Below, piece after piece: positions 52,982-61,834 of a DNA stretch of 64,000 nucleotides. How positions within the stretch are numbered: the first letter of the stretch is position 1; each line of letters opens with the position of its first letter. Made by a program: the position numbers and the translations under genes. Source of the stretch: Neomelitea salexigens DSM 19753 (GTDB lineage Bacteria > Pseudomonadota > Gammaproteobacteria > Pseudomonadales > Spongiibacteraceae); the NCBI RefSeq assembly GCF_000422345.1, contig NZ_AULP01000009.1, positions 62,001 to 126,000 on the forward strand, read 5' to 3'. The notes beneath the pieces were generated by a model. The model was not told the DNA's origin, ran no database searches, and saw only the letters and a program-made list of their open reading frames with translations.

Positions 52982-55387
52982 CTAGAGGCCCGCTATATCC
53001 TTTAACTCATTTTCCAGTAATTGTAGTTTAAGGATGACTGTATCCCATTTTTCACGCCACAGGGATAGCGGTTCGTCAGACTCCTTGGCCTGGGCCTCCA
53101 ATCCACTAACGTCGCGGTAGTATTCCTGCGTTGCGAAATTCCCCAGTGCGCTTTTCAGCCTGTGAACGGCCTGAGCGAGCTCGTCGCGCTCGCCCTTGGC
53201 ATAGGCGTCATCGATACTTTGCAACATATCTGGAAGCTCATCGATAAAGAGCTGAGAGATGCTGGTGATGAGTGCAGGCTTGTTGCGGGTAATATCACGC
53301 AGGCGTTGTTCATCCAGTATCATGTGTCTATCGTCCTCTACCGCCGGTTCTGGCAACGACGTGCAGTCATCTATAAATGCCAGTGTAGCTGCTTGTGATG
53401 AGAGTTTCGCCGTTGCAGGTCTCATTCTGGTTTGCGCCGCTCGCTGGGCTGGCGGCTGTAGTTGATGTACGTTCCCACTCGCTGGCGAGCTGGACTCTAT
53501 GTTTGCTGTGCTTGCATCGGCATGTTTGCCATTAACGTGATCCGTTCTCTGGCTTGCCAGTGGTGCTGGCTCAGCAACGAGTAATTCGGTAGTTACGGTG
53601 AATGTCGTGCCGCGGTTCTCCGTGCTGGTGACGTCAATGCGGCCGTTCATGATGGCGACGATGTGGGAGACAATGCTCAACCCTAAACCGTTGCCCCCGT
53701 AGCGGCGAGTGCTGCCACCGTCAGCCTGAACAAAGGGCTTGAAGACATCTTGTTGTTTTGATGGCGGGATACCGATGCCGGTATCGGTAACGGACAGGCA
53801 AAGCTGACCGCGAGAAGCAGACGTCGCCGACCAACTAATTTTAACGTCTATGTTCCCTGACTGGGTAAACTTCAAAGCATTGCTAAGCAACTGCTTTAAC
53901 ACCTGCGTAAGTCGTGTAGCATCGCCGTGCAAGGTGCGTGGCACATTGCTGGAAAACGCTACGGTAAATGCGAGCCCTTTCTCCCTGGCCGCATCAGCAG
54001 ATGATTTCAGTACAGTGGAAAAGACATCGCGGGCGCTAAAGTCGTCGTTGTGAAGACAGAGTTGCCCGGTGTTTGCGCGCGATAATTCTAATATGTCATC
54101 GATAATGACAAGCAGGTTTTGCCCAGAGTTTTCGATGATGTCGAGGTACTCTTGTGTTCGGTCGTCACTGACCGACCGTTTTAGTATGCTCGCGATACCC
54201 ATAATACCATTCAGTGGTGTGCGGACTTCATGGCTCATATTGGCCAGAAACTCGCTTTGTAGCCGGCTATTTTCCTCGGCTCGCTCTCTTGCAGACTCCG
54301 CCTCGAAGGTGCGCTGCGCGACGGCTTTCTCAAGCTGGGTATTATCGTCGATAAGCTGGTCGAGCATGCCGTTAATAGCGCGACCCAATACCGCCATTTC
54401 ATTGTGACCGCACTCATCGGCCCGCTTGCGTAGATCACCTGTGCGAATGCGCTCTGCGGTTTGCGTTAGCTTCGCCACGGGGCGATGAATAATCGCTGCT
54501 GCACGCAGGGCAATAATTATGCTGAGTCCGGCAATCGCGATAATGAATATGTTGAGGCGGGATAGCATAGCCTTGGCAGGACCTAGTATCTCGCTGATAT
54601 CGCGCTTAACAATAATTCCCCAGTTCAACTCGGGAAAGAATTGACCCACTAAGAGCACGGCTTCGCCGCGATAATCAAAAACGTCGTACGCCTCTTTGTG
54701 ATTGCTATTAAAGGGCGGACGAAAGGGGTTGTAGGTCAAGTCGCCACGGTCATTATATCGGCGTTTGTGTAGCGCTTTGACTCGGAGGTCCTGGTCGGGT
54801 TGGATCAGTATTGATTCGCCGGTCTCACCCATGCCGCTGTAGTCGGTAAATATGTGCAGTAGCGGTTCAGCATTTGTGTACAGGCGAATCCGGCCGACAA
54901 ATTTTCCACTGTGGTAAATGGGGGCTTCGTCGACGAGCAGCGCCTGCCCATTGGTGTCGTGGGATAACGAGATCTCAGAATATCGGCGGCTGTCAGTTGG
55001 TGTCTGCGCATTATATCCCGCACCAAAAACGCGACTCTGCAGTGTGTTTGCGGGGCCATAGATATGCGCTTCGGTCACGTTTGGCGCTAGGGAAAGCGCG
55101 TCTTCCAGTGCTGCCCCCAAATTATGGTTGTCGGCATCGCCCTGCCATACAGCGTAGGCTGCCTGCGTCAAAGCGGGTGCCTGGGCAATCATTAACATTT
55201 GTTGTTTGTGTTGATTAACCTGGTTGAGTAGGCGCTCTCGCTGGATGTCGCTTAGCGCTGTTAGCTCCCGCATAGCCGCGGCTTTGAGTTGAGCTACAGA
55301 CATGGAATAGTCCACCGCACCAAAGAACAGCAGCGGCAGGAGCGCGAACGCGCATAAAATCAGCGTTAGTTGCTTGCGTAATGTCAT
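52982..55387 (-). CDS. Sensor histidine kinase with Cache sensor and C-terminal Hpt
   Basis: The 801-residue protein has an N-terminal membrane helix, a periplasmic sensor of about 240 residues with a Cache-like pattern, a second membrane helix near 275-300, HAMP, HisKA with phospho-His in NMSHEVRTPLNG, an ATPase domain (NALKFT, DTGIGI, GNGLGLSI) and an Hpt domain near the end (AVHRLKSALGNF). No receiver domain lies between ATPase and Hpt, which is unusual since hybrid kinases normally have one. The linker of about 90 residues between them is low in predicted structure. It pairs with the REC-GGDEF gene. Confidence 0.92.
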   Translation of the reverse strand: MTLRKQLTLILCAFALLPLLFFGAVDYSMSVAQLKAAAMRELTALSDIQRERLLNQVNQHKQQMLMIAQAPALTQAAYAVWQGDADNHNLGAALEDALSLAPNVTEAHIYGPANTLQSRVFGAGYNAQTPTDSRRYSEISLSHDTNGQALLVDEAPIYHSGKFVGRIRLYTNAEPLLHIFTDYSGMGETGESILIQPDQDLRVKALHKRRYNDRGDLTYNPFRPPFNSNHKEAYDVFDYRGEAVLLVGQFFPELNWGIIVKRDISEILGPAKAMLSRLNIFIIAIAGLSIIIALRAAAIIHRPVAKLTQTAERIRTGDLRKRADECGHNEMAVLGRAINGMLDQLIDDNTQLEKAVAQRTFEAESARERAEENSRLQSEFLANMSHEVRTPLNGIMGIASILKRSVSDDRTQEYLDIIENSGQNLLVIIDDILELSRANTGQLCLHNDDFSARDVFSTVLKSSADAAREKGLAFTVAFSSNVPRTLHGDATRLTQVLKQLLSNALKFTQSGNIDVKISWSATSASRGQLCLSVTDTGIGIPPSKQQDVFKPFVQADGGSTRRYGGNGLGLSIVSHIVAIMNGRIDVTSTENRGTTFTVTTELLVAEPAPLASQRTDHVNGKHADASTANIESSSPASGNVHQLQPPAQRAAQTRMRPATAKLSSQAATLAFIDDCTSLPEPAVEDDRHMILDEQRLRDITRNKPALITSISQLFIDELPDMLQSIDDAYAKGERDELAQAVHRLKSALGNFATQEYYRDVSGLEAQAKESDEPLSLWREKWDTVILKLQLLENELKDIAGL

Positions 55388-55393
55388 ACCTAA

Positions 55394-55561
55394 TTAGCTG
55401 TGTTGGTGCCAGCCACTTAACGCTGCAGCGCTAAGAAGTAAGATCGCTAGCATAGCGATGCCGCTCATGATGCTAATTTCAGTCGGCGCGACAGCCGCAC
55501 TCACGCACAGAAGTAAGACATTTGCAAAGATAGCGAGCCCCGTTGGTTGCTTGCGTTCCAT
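55394..55561 (-). CDS. Small two-helix membrane protein (55 residues)
   Basis: A 55-codon frame runs from an ATG at 55561, with AAGGGA about ten bases before it, to a TAA six bases before the sensor kinase start. The product has two hydrophobic segments (about residues 9-27 and 30-50) and a short polar tail ending WHQHS. No family was recognised. The gap to the kinase gene suggests a shared transcript and possible translational coupling. It may tune or accompany the sensor; it could also be a chance frame. Confidence 0.55.
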   Translation of the reverse strand: MERKQPTGLAIFANVLLLCVSAAVAPTEISIMSGIAMLAILLLSAAALSGWHQHS

Positions 55562-55845
55562 AGCGGCGAATCCCTTGTGGCGTTCAGTGTGAATTAGAGT
55601 ATCTGAGATGTTTGTCAGAGAAGGGATTCGAGTTTGTACCTAGCTGATATTCGCATAACGAAGTTGGGGCTTCGTAGCGTAGCGATGCCCTCAAATCATC
55701 GCGTGGGCTTGCGTACTGTCTGCGTGATGTCCCGCCCAGATTAGTACAATTACGAATACTTAGGCTTTCGTGAAGTCTATGTACTGACTAGCGTTGGGGA
55801 CTCTAAAAATCAGCAGTGCAGCGAGTAAAAAGATGGAGCGGGGCT
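55562..55845. other. Divergent promoter region between the kinase and chemotaxis operons
   Basis: About 280 bases separate the small membrane protein gene from the first chemotaxis gene. It holds a 6-bp hairpin (ACGAAG at 55658-55663 with CTTCGT at 55670-55675). No clear sigma28 or sigma70 promoter was recognised. Confidence 0.4.
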
Positions 55846-56208
55846 ATGGCGAATATTTTAGCGGTTGACGATTCACCATCTATCCGGAAGCTGGTGTCTG
55901 CCACGCTGAGCAAGGCCGGCCATAGTGTGGAATCGGCAAGTGATGGTCAAGAAGGGTTGGAGCTGGCAGAAGCCAATGCCTACGACGTCGTCATTACCGA
56001 CGTCCACATGCCGATAATGGATGGTATTACGCTGACTGAGCATCTACGCAAGCTGGATACCTGTCGGTTTACCCCCATTTTGATCCTGACGACCGAGTCG
56101 GCGTCTGATATGAAACTTCGTGGCAAACAGGCCGGTGCAACAGGCTGGATAGTGAAGCCGTTTAACCCTGAGTCGCTGATAAAGGTTATCGATCGCGTGC
56201 TTGGCTAG
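55846..56208 (+). CDS. CheY-like single-domain response regulator
   Basis: From the ATG at 55846, with GGAG nine or so bases upstream, the protein has 120 residues. Receiver residues are D8-D9, phospho-Asp D52 in ITDVHMP, Thr-rich ILTTES and the late Lys in VKPF. No output domain. It opens the chemotaxis cluster ahead of cheA, and sequence style is closer to PilG/stand-alone CheY proteins than to the DWNMP-type flagellar CheY at 61463. Confidence 0.92.
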   Translation: MANILAVDDSPSIRKLVSATLSKAGHSVESASDGQEGLELAEANAYDVVITDVHMPIMDGITLTEHLRKLDTCRFTPILILTTESASDMKLRGKQAGATGWIVKPFNPESLIKVIDRVLG

Positions 56209-56218
56209 GAGTTGATAT

Positions 56219-58285
56219 ATGTCCATTGATTTGGATATGAAGGAAATCCACGATATTTTCTTCGAAGAGAGCGAGGAAGGTATCGATGTAATGGAGTCGG
56301 GGCTTCTGGGGCTGGAGCCTGGCAATGCCGACCCAGAGCTTATCAATACGATTTTCCGAGCGGCACATTCGATAAAAGGGGGTGCCGCAACATTTGGCTT
56401 CACCGCAATTTCAGAATTCACCCACGGTGTTGAGACGCTTTTAGACCAGCTGCGCAGTAATCAGCGAGCGGTGAGCGAAGACCTTATCGAAGTGTTACTC
56501 GGCGCCGTTGATTGTGTGCGCGGTATGCTCGCTGCGCTCAAGGATGATGCCGAGCTTGACTTGAATTCCGTGACGGAGTGCCAGGAGAAAATAAATGCCC
56601 TGCTGGGCAGCACGTCAGTCTCTGCAACGCCGGAGTCTGCAGCTGAAAGCAATGAGATTGTGGCTCTAGGATCGGGCGTAAAAGTCTGGGACATCGAGTT
56701 CAGGCCGGATGCGAATATATTCAAAACCGGCAATGAGCCCGTTCGCATTTTTAGAGAGCTGGAGTCGCTGGGAAAGCTACATGTCGTCGCTGAATTGTCA
56801 GGCGATACCGAGTTTGATTCCGTTGACCCGGAAAGTTGTTACTGCGGCTGGTTTCTGGAATTGGAAGCCGACGTAGACGCTGGGGCGATTGAGGCTGCGT
56901 TTGAATGGGTGAAGGAGCAGTGTGAGCTAAAAATACACTGTCGGAACCTGCAAGCTGACGTAACAGCCGATACGGGCGCTGTTGAAAGTGCCAATACCGT
57001 CGCCCAACTTGAGCCGCCAAAAAGTGAATCAAATGTCGCGAAGCCTGCTGCCGCTCCTGCCGCCGCTAGCCGGGACTCGGGGTCGATTCGCGTAAATATC
57101 GATAAAATTGATGCCCTGTTGAATCTCGTCGGTGAGCTGGTTATCACGCAGTCTATGCTGGCGCGGTTTGGCGAAGATGGCGGTGAAAGAGGTGCGAAAT
57201 CCGGTCTGCGCGATGGACTTATGGTGTTAGAACGGCACACTCGGGAGCTGCAAGAGAGTGCGATGCAAATACGCATGTTGCCGATTAGCAGTAGCTTTAG
57301 TCGCTTTAAGCGCTTGGTACGGGATATCAGTAGTAAGCTGGGCAAGAAAGTAGAGCTCGTATTATCCGGGGAAGACACTGAGCTGGATAAAACCGTTCTC
57401 GAAAAGATGAGCGACCCGTTAGTACACCTGGTTCGCAATTCCTTAGATCACGGCATAGAGATGCCTGAGCAGCGCCTCGCGGCAGGCAAGCCGGAAGTGG
57501 GCACGCTTAAACTGAGCGCGTACCACGAAGGCGGCAGTATCGTTATTGAAGTTGAAGATGACGGCGCGGGTCTGAATGCCAAAAGAATTCACCAAATTGC
57601 GATAGAGCGTGGTGTGGTTAGCGAAACTGAGCAGCTCAGCGAAGAGCAAATTCATCACCTAATCTTCCAGCCGGGCTTTTCGACAGCCGAGGCCGTGAGC
57701 GATTTGTCTGGCCGCGGTGTAGGTATGGATGTCGTGCGACGAAACATCGCCGACTTGGGCGGTCGAATTGATATTCACTCCGAGCAGGGAAAAGGCTCCT
57801 GTCTGAAAATACGTCTTCCCCTCACGTTGGCTATTCTCGATGGCCAGCTCGTGCGGGTGGGTGATGATGTCTACATCTTCTCGCTAAGGTCCATTGTAGA
57901 AACGGTGCTTGTGCCGCCAAACCAGATAAAGCGTTTGGCCGGGGGCTCTGTTGTCTATCGGTTGCGGGAGGATTACATCCCCGTGGTGAGACTGCGTGAG
58001 CGCTTTAATTTAAATTGCTCCGCACCGAGAAAAACATATCTCGAGAGCGATGGCGAGTTGATGGTCGTCGTGGAGAGTGATGGAAAGCGCTTGGGGCTAT
58101 TTGTCGACGAGCTATTAGATCAGCAGCAGGTCGTCATTAAAAGCCTTGAGGAAAACTACATGCCGGTCACCGGCCTTGCGGGTGCAACAATTTTGGGAGA
58201 CGGCAACGTTGCCATGATTATCGACGTGCCGGGCCTGGTACGCGACGCAGGCGATGCCAAAGCCAATGACTCAAACGCCGCTTAA
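56219..58285 (+). CDS. cheA: Chemotaxis histidine kinase CheA
   Basis: The 688-residue kinase has a P1 Hpt domain (phospho-His H50 in AAHSIKGG), a P2-like linker region, P3 dimerisation, P4 ATPase (HLVRNSLDHGIE, DDGAGLN, GRGVGMDVV) and P5 CheW-like domain. It controls CheY phosphorylation in response to receptors. It starts ten bases after the CheY-like gene and is followed by cheW. Confidence 0.96.
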   Translation: MSIDLDMKEIHDIFFEESEEGIDVMESGLLGLEPGNADPELINTIFRAAHSIKGGAATFGFTAISEFTHGVETLLDQLRSNQRAVSEDLIEVLLGAVDCVRGMLAALKDDAELDLNSVTECQEKINALLGSTSVSATPESAAESNEIVALGSGVKVWDIEFRPDANIFKTGNEPVRIFRELESLGKLHVVAELSGDTEFDSVDPESCYCGWFLELEADVDAGAIEAAFEWVKEQCELKIHCRNLQADVTADTGAVESANTVAQLEPPKSESNVAKPAAAPAAASRDSGSIRVNIDKIDALLNLVGELVITQSMLARFGEDGGERGAKSGLRDGLMVLERHTRELQESAMQIRMLPISSSFSRFKRLVRDISSKLGKKVELVLSGEDTELDKTVLEKMSDPLVHLVRNSLDHGIEMPEQRLAAGKPEVGTLKLSAYHEGGSIVIEVEDDGAGLNAKRIHQIAIERGVVSETEQLSEEQIHHLIFQPGFSTAEAVSDLSGRGVGMDVVRRNIADLGGRIDIHSEQGKGSCLKIRLPLTLAILDGQLVRVGDDVYIFSLRSIVETVLVPPNQIKRLAGGSVVYRLREDYIPVVRLRERFNLNCSAPRKTYLESDGELMVVVESDGKRLGLFVDELLDQQQVVIKSLEENYMPVTGLAGATILGDGNVAMIIDVPGLVRDAGDAKANDSNAA

Positions 58286-58302
58286 AAAGTAGGGGAAATC
58301 GA

Positions 58303-58830
58303 ATGACAAGTGAATACAGCAACAGCCCTGACGATCAGTTGAGCGCCGGCGATGCCAACCAGTATCTGACCTTTGTGTTGAACGGTGAAGAATACGGCGT
58401 CGAAATATTGCGTGTTCAAGGTATTCAGGGTTGGGACACCGTGACACCTATTCCGAATTCGCCGGACTTTGTCCTTGGTGTCATGAATTTGCGGGGCGCT
58501 ATTGTTCCAATTATCGACCTCCGAAAGCGTTTTAATATGGAGGCCATACCCCACGGTCCGACCACGGTGATTATTGTTGTCAAAGTCGAGAGCGCTGACA
58601 AACCCAGAACCATTGGTATGGTGGTTGACGGGGTATCGGAAGTGTATCGCTTAGATGATGCCAACATACAGGCCTTGCCTGAAGTCGGCGCGGGTGGCGT
58701 GAGTAGTGACTATGTGAAAGGTTTGTCTACCGTCGATGAAAAGATGCTCATTCTTCTAAATATCGACAAGCTTTTCTCTGGGAATGAACTCAACCATGAT
58801 GCGCCGGCGCATATGGCGAAAACGGCGTGA
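58303..58830 (+). CDS. cheW: Chemotaxis adaptor CheW
   Basis: The 175-residue protein has the CheW fold pattern: LTFVLNGEEYGVEILRVQGI, LGVMNLRGAIVPIIDLRKRF, and GMVVDGVSEVYRLD. It bridges receptors and CheA. It follows cheA by 17 bases and precedes the STAS gene. Confidence 0.96.
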   Translation: MTSEYSNSPDDQLSAGDANQYLTFVLNGEEYGVEILRVQGIQGWDTVTPIPNSPDFVLGVMNLRGAIVPIIDLRKRFNMEAIPHGPTTVIIVVKVESADKPRTIGMVVDGVSEVYRLDDANIQALPEVGAGGVSSDYVKGLSTVDEKMLILLNIDKLFSGNELNHDAPAHMAKTA

Positions 58831-58839
58831 GAAAACGCG

Positions 58840-59256
58840 ATGGCAGATGAAGAATTTATTATTCTTTTGGGTGATGAGCCTGAAGAGGGTTCGGGCGCCG
58901 ACGTAAACGGCCCAGAACAAGGTTCGGCGGCTTCGAACGCCGAAGACGACGGTTTTGTTGTTCTACTCACCAGCGAACAGAGTGAGGTCGGTGGTAGGTC
59001 ACTTCCCAGTGAACTTGTTATTGCCAGTGCCGGTTCTCTCTATCAGGTTTTGGCTGAATTTGCTGCCGACACAGACGGCGATATCAGTATAGATGCATCG
59101 ACCGTTGAGCAGGTCGATAGTGCCGGTCTGCAGTTATTGGCGTTGTTCCGACAGAGTCAGCAGAAAACCGGTCGAGAGGTTAGCTATCAAGGCTTTCCTG
59201 ACGAAATCGATGCCGTGATACGTCGTGCAGGGTTCGCCTCGTTGTTGGCAGCATGA
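58840..59256 (+). CDS. STAS-domain protein with duplicated acidic-hydrophobic N-terminal motif
   Basis: The 138-residue protein ends in a STAS domain (about 50-138) with the usual VDSAGLQLLALF helix holding the Ser that is phosphorylated in anti-anti-sigma proteins. The first 45 residues contain two similar short motifs, EEFIILLGDE near residue 4 and DGFVVLLTSE near residue 37, separated by a Gly/Ala/acidic linker. It lies between cheW and a CheZ-like gene in the same direction. The role in chemotaxis is unknown. Confidence 0.8.
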   Translation: MADEEFIILLGDEPEEGSGADVNGPEQGSAASNAEDDGFVVLLTSEQSEVGGRSLPSELVIASAGSLYQVLAEFAADTDGDISIDASTVEQVDSAGLQLLALFRQSQQKTGREVSYQGFPDEIDAVIRRAGFASLLAA

Positions 59257-59289
59257 CCCCTTAAGTGGGAACCCGGGAAAGAGGCTTTA

Positions 59290-59718
59290 ATGGTGGTACT
59301 CAGTCGAGAGGTAAATCGCGGTATGTCACCGAGGTCGGAAGAGGACCGGCGAGTACTCTCTGTATATACGGCTCAATTGCGCGCGGTTGCATCGGAGCTC
59401 GAGGATGAAGCCTGTGACATTATTCTTCTGTTCATGGAGATTACTTCAGCACTGGATCGGATGGAGCGCGATGGCGGCAGTGAGCCTGAGGATGTTGAGG
59501 CGGTCCGCAACGCATTAACTGCCATTACAGAGCGCCTGCAGATGTTTGATAGCAGTGCTCAGCGCCTTGGTCATATTGCAGACAGCGCTGAGCGAATGAA
59601 GGCATTGGATAGCGAGCATTCTGAGCTTGCAACATTAGCTAGCAGCTACAGCTGCCCGGTAGAACATGACGTGCATCGCCAAGTATGTAATGAGGCTGGC
59701 GACGCACTAGACCAATAG
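59290..59718 (+). CDS. Small helical protein, candidate CheZ-like phosphatase
   Basis: The 142-residue protein is predicted to be largely helical. No family was firmly recognised. A helix with LQMFDSSAQRLGHIADSAE has D87 and Q91 in the D-x3-Q spacing of the catalytic Asp and Gln of CheZ, though the surrounding sequence is degenerate and CheZ is normally over 200 residues. It sits between the STAS gene and cheD in the chemotaxis cluster, and no ordinary cheZ is visible. Function as a CheY phosphatase is inference. Confidence 0.6.
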   Translation: MVVLSREVNRGMSPRSEEDRRVLSVYTAQLRAVASELEDEACDIILLFMEITSALDRMERDGGSEPEDVEAVRNALTAITERLQMFDSSAQRLGHIADSAERMKALDSEHSELATLASSYSCPVEHDVHRQVCNEAGDALDQ

Positions 59719-59756
59719 TAGGGCCATAACAACGGGCGGAGCGCGTTTGCTTGAAT

Positions 59757-60371
59757 ATGCCAAATCGCAATCGAAGTGAAATCTCCGAACACTACCCTGG
59801 CGTCTCCTGCCACTGGGACAGTGTACACAACGTGTATGCGGTTCGCGTATTGCCAGGGCAATACTACGTTACAGACCGAAGTGATCAGATGATATCAACC
59901 GTGCTGGGGTCGTGTATCGCAGCCTGTATTCGCGATCCTGAGATTGGTGTCGGTGGTTTAAATCACTTTATGCTGCCCGGCGGCGACGTCGCTGCAGATG
60001 GTGTGGCGGCGCGCTACGGTATTTACGCAATGGAGCATTTGATCAACGATATTGTCCGTCGTGGCGGTGATAAAAGGCGCTTGGAGATCAAACTGTTCGG
60101 CGGCGGCAAAATAATGCGAGGACTCACTGATATTGGTGCAAAAAATATCAAATTTGTTCGAGAGTTCCTCAGTGTAGAAGGCTACCCGATAGCTGCCGCA
60201 GACTTGGGCGAGAGTTTTTCCAGGAAGGTGAATTATTTTCCCACTACGGGCCAGGTGTTAGTGAAGAGATTGCGTTCTCTGCATGCACAGCAAATTGCCA
60301 GAGAAGAAATCGACTACGGTAAAACATTGGTTGAGAAGCCGGAGTATGGTGATATTGAACTCTTTGACTAG
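59757..60371 (+). CDS. cheD: Chemoreceptor glutamine deamidase CheD
   Basis: The 204-residue enzyme deamidates glutamines in chemoreceptors. Family motifs are STVLGSCIAACIRD with the catalytic Cys, GGLNHFMLPGG with the catalytic His, and KLFGGGKIM with a conserved Thr/Gly loop. An ATG at 59757 follows a TTG at 59751, and either may start. It is followed by 89 bases with no clear feature before the HDOD gene on the other strand. Confidence 0.95.
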   Translation: MPNRNRSEISEHYPGVSCHWDSVHNVYAVRVLPGQYYVTDRSDQMISTVLGSCIAACIRDPEIGVGGLNHFMLPGGDVAADGVAARYGIYAMEHLINDIVRRGGDKRRLEIKLFGGGKIMRGLTDIGAKNIKFVREFLSVEGYPIAAADLGESFSRKVNYFPTTGQVLVKRLRSLHAQQIAREEIDYGKTLVEKPEYGDIELFD

Positions 60372-60460
60372 GGCCTGTTAACACTGGATGAATCCCACCT
60401 ATTGAAGGTTATTTTGCCGATAGCTAGGAGGAGTGAGCGACGTTAAGTGGGCCTAAATAT

Positions 60461-61348
60461 TTAAGCAGAAAATGCCTGGAGAATGTCTTCAGCACTGGCT
60501 TTGATGTCGCCAATAATCTCTGTTGCCTGGCTTGGGCTCAGACCTAAAGTCTGCCACGCTGCGTCCAAAATCGGCGCCGCCTCAGAAAAATCGTTGCTGT
60601 CGAGTTCACATAACACAGCGAGGCTATTTGCGATATGCACCACATATACCAGGTCTGGAATGTCCTCTAGTTTACTCGGTGTGTGGTGAGCAAGAATACT
60701 CTCTTGAATGGACGTTGGCAGTGACCACTGACTGGCTAATTCGTAGCCGACGTCACTGTGGTCAAAGCCAAAAAAATCTTGCTCAGTTCTATAAGTTTCC
60801 AGACCGTCGTTGTCGAGCAGCGATTGTGAGAAACATTGTTCACCATGCTCTTTTGTCGCGTTATATAAAATAAGATCGCCAATATCGTGTAGCAGGCCTG
60901 CGGTAAACGCCACGCCGGGCTCCACTTTCCCGCAAATGTTGGCGATATTCTGCGCGATCAGTGCGGTATAAATGCTGTGGCGCCAAAACTCGTCAATGGA
61001 AAAGGCGGCGTTTTCGACGCCTTCGAAGCAGCGTGCAACCTCGATTCCCGTTAATACTTGATTGATCGTGCGAGAACCAATGCGGGTAATCGCTTTAGGG
61101 ACAGTGTCGACCTCCGAGACACTGGGGAAGGCTGCGCTGTTTGCCACTCGAAGTAATTTTGCTGTTAAGGCAGGGTCTGATTCAATGAGTTTAGCGACGT
61201 CTCGAACGGAACCATCTTCGCTATTAATCACTTTGCCAACTTCAATGGCGATACTCGGAAAAGACACCAAGGAGCTCGCATTTGTTACCAGTGATTTTGC
61301 ACTTTCCATTGGCGTAATCCCGGAAAAGTTATCTGTAAACAATCTCAT
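60461..61348 (-). CDS. HDOD-domain signalling protein
   Basis: From the ATG at 61348, which has AAGG nine bases before it, the protein has 295 residues. It has an HDOD domain (LPS-type FPSIAIEVGKVI, ANSAAF, LLHDIGDLIL, HSDVGYELASQW) that resembles HD phosphohydrolases but lacks the full metal set, as is usual. It is on the opposite strand to the chemotaxis genes, and the open frame extends to 61438. Such proteins often act in signalling near receptors and cyclic nucleotides. Confidence 0.88.
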   Translation of the reverse strand: MRLFTDNFSGITPMESAKSLVTNASSLVSFPSIAIEVGKVINSEDGSVRDVAKLIESDPALTAKLLRVANSAAFPSVSEVDTVPKAITRIGSRTINQVLTGIEVARCFEGVENAAFSIDEFWRHSIYTALIAQNIANICGKVEPGVAFTAGLLHDIGDLILYNATKEHGEQCFSQSLLDNDGLETYRTEQDFFGFDHSDVGYELASQWSLPTSIQESILAHHTPSKLEDIPDLVYVVHIANSLAVLCELDSNDFSEAAPILDAAWQTLGLSPSQATEIIGDIKASAEDILQAFSA

Positions 61349-61462
61349 TGGCAGCGCCTTTGCAACAATAGGTATGTTCACTAATTGGGGGTTTCGCGAT
61401 GTGTGTGCTGGAATTATTAGCATAGAGGTATTGCGCAATTTCGATGAAAAAGGTGGCTAAGC

Positions 61463-61822
61463 ATGAACATACTTGTGGTCGACGACAGTGCGGCGATGAG
61501 AAATATGATTATTAGAACATTGCGTCAAGCAGGCTTTGACGGCAATGACGTTTCTCAGGCTGAGGATGGCGCCGTGGCCCTGGAAATGGTGAAAGGGCAG
61601 TTGCCAGATTTAGTCCTCGCAGATTGGAATATGCCAAATATGACCGGCATCGAGCTTTTAGAAGCCATGAATGAGGAGGGGCTGAAAACCAAGTTTGGGT
61701 TTATAACCACCGAAGCCACTTCAGAAATGCGTGCCAAGGCGACCGCCGGTGGCGCGAAGTTCTTGATTTCAAAGCCGTTCTCTGTGGACTCCTTTCAAAA
61801 AGTACTAAGCGCGATCATGTAG
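61463..61822 (+). CDS. cheY: Chemotaxis response regulator CheY
   Basis: The 119-residue receiver has D7-D8, phospho-Asp D54 in LADWNMPNM, ITTEA and the late K in SKPF. The DWNMP pattern matches the flagellar CheY group. It is divergent from the HDOD gene and is followed 12 bases later by a CheX/CheC-like gene. Confidence 0.92.
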   Translation: MNILVVDDSAAMRNMIIRTLRQAGFDGNDVSQAEDGAVALEMVKGQLPDLVLADWNMPNMTGIELLEAMNEEGLKTKFGFITTEATSEMRAKATAGGAKFLISKPFSVDSFQKVLSAIM

Positions 61823-61834
61823 AAGGAAAATTCC

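Noticed and set aside
60372-60460. GGAGGAG at about 60427 as a ribosome site of a small gene
   Set aside because: No start codon with a usable frame follows before the convergent HDOD gene ends.
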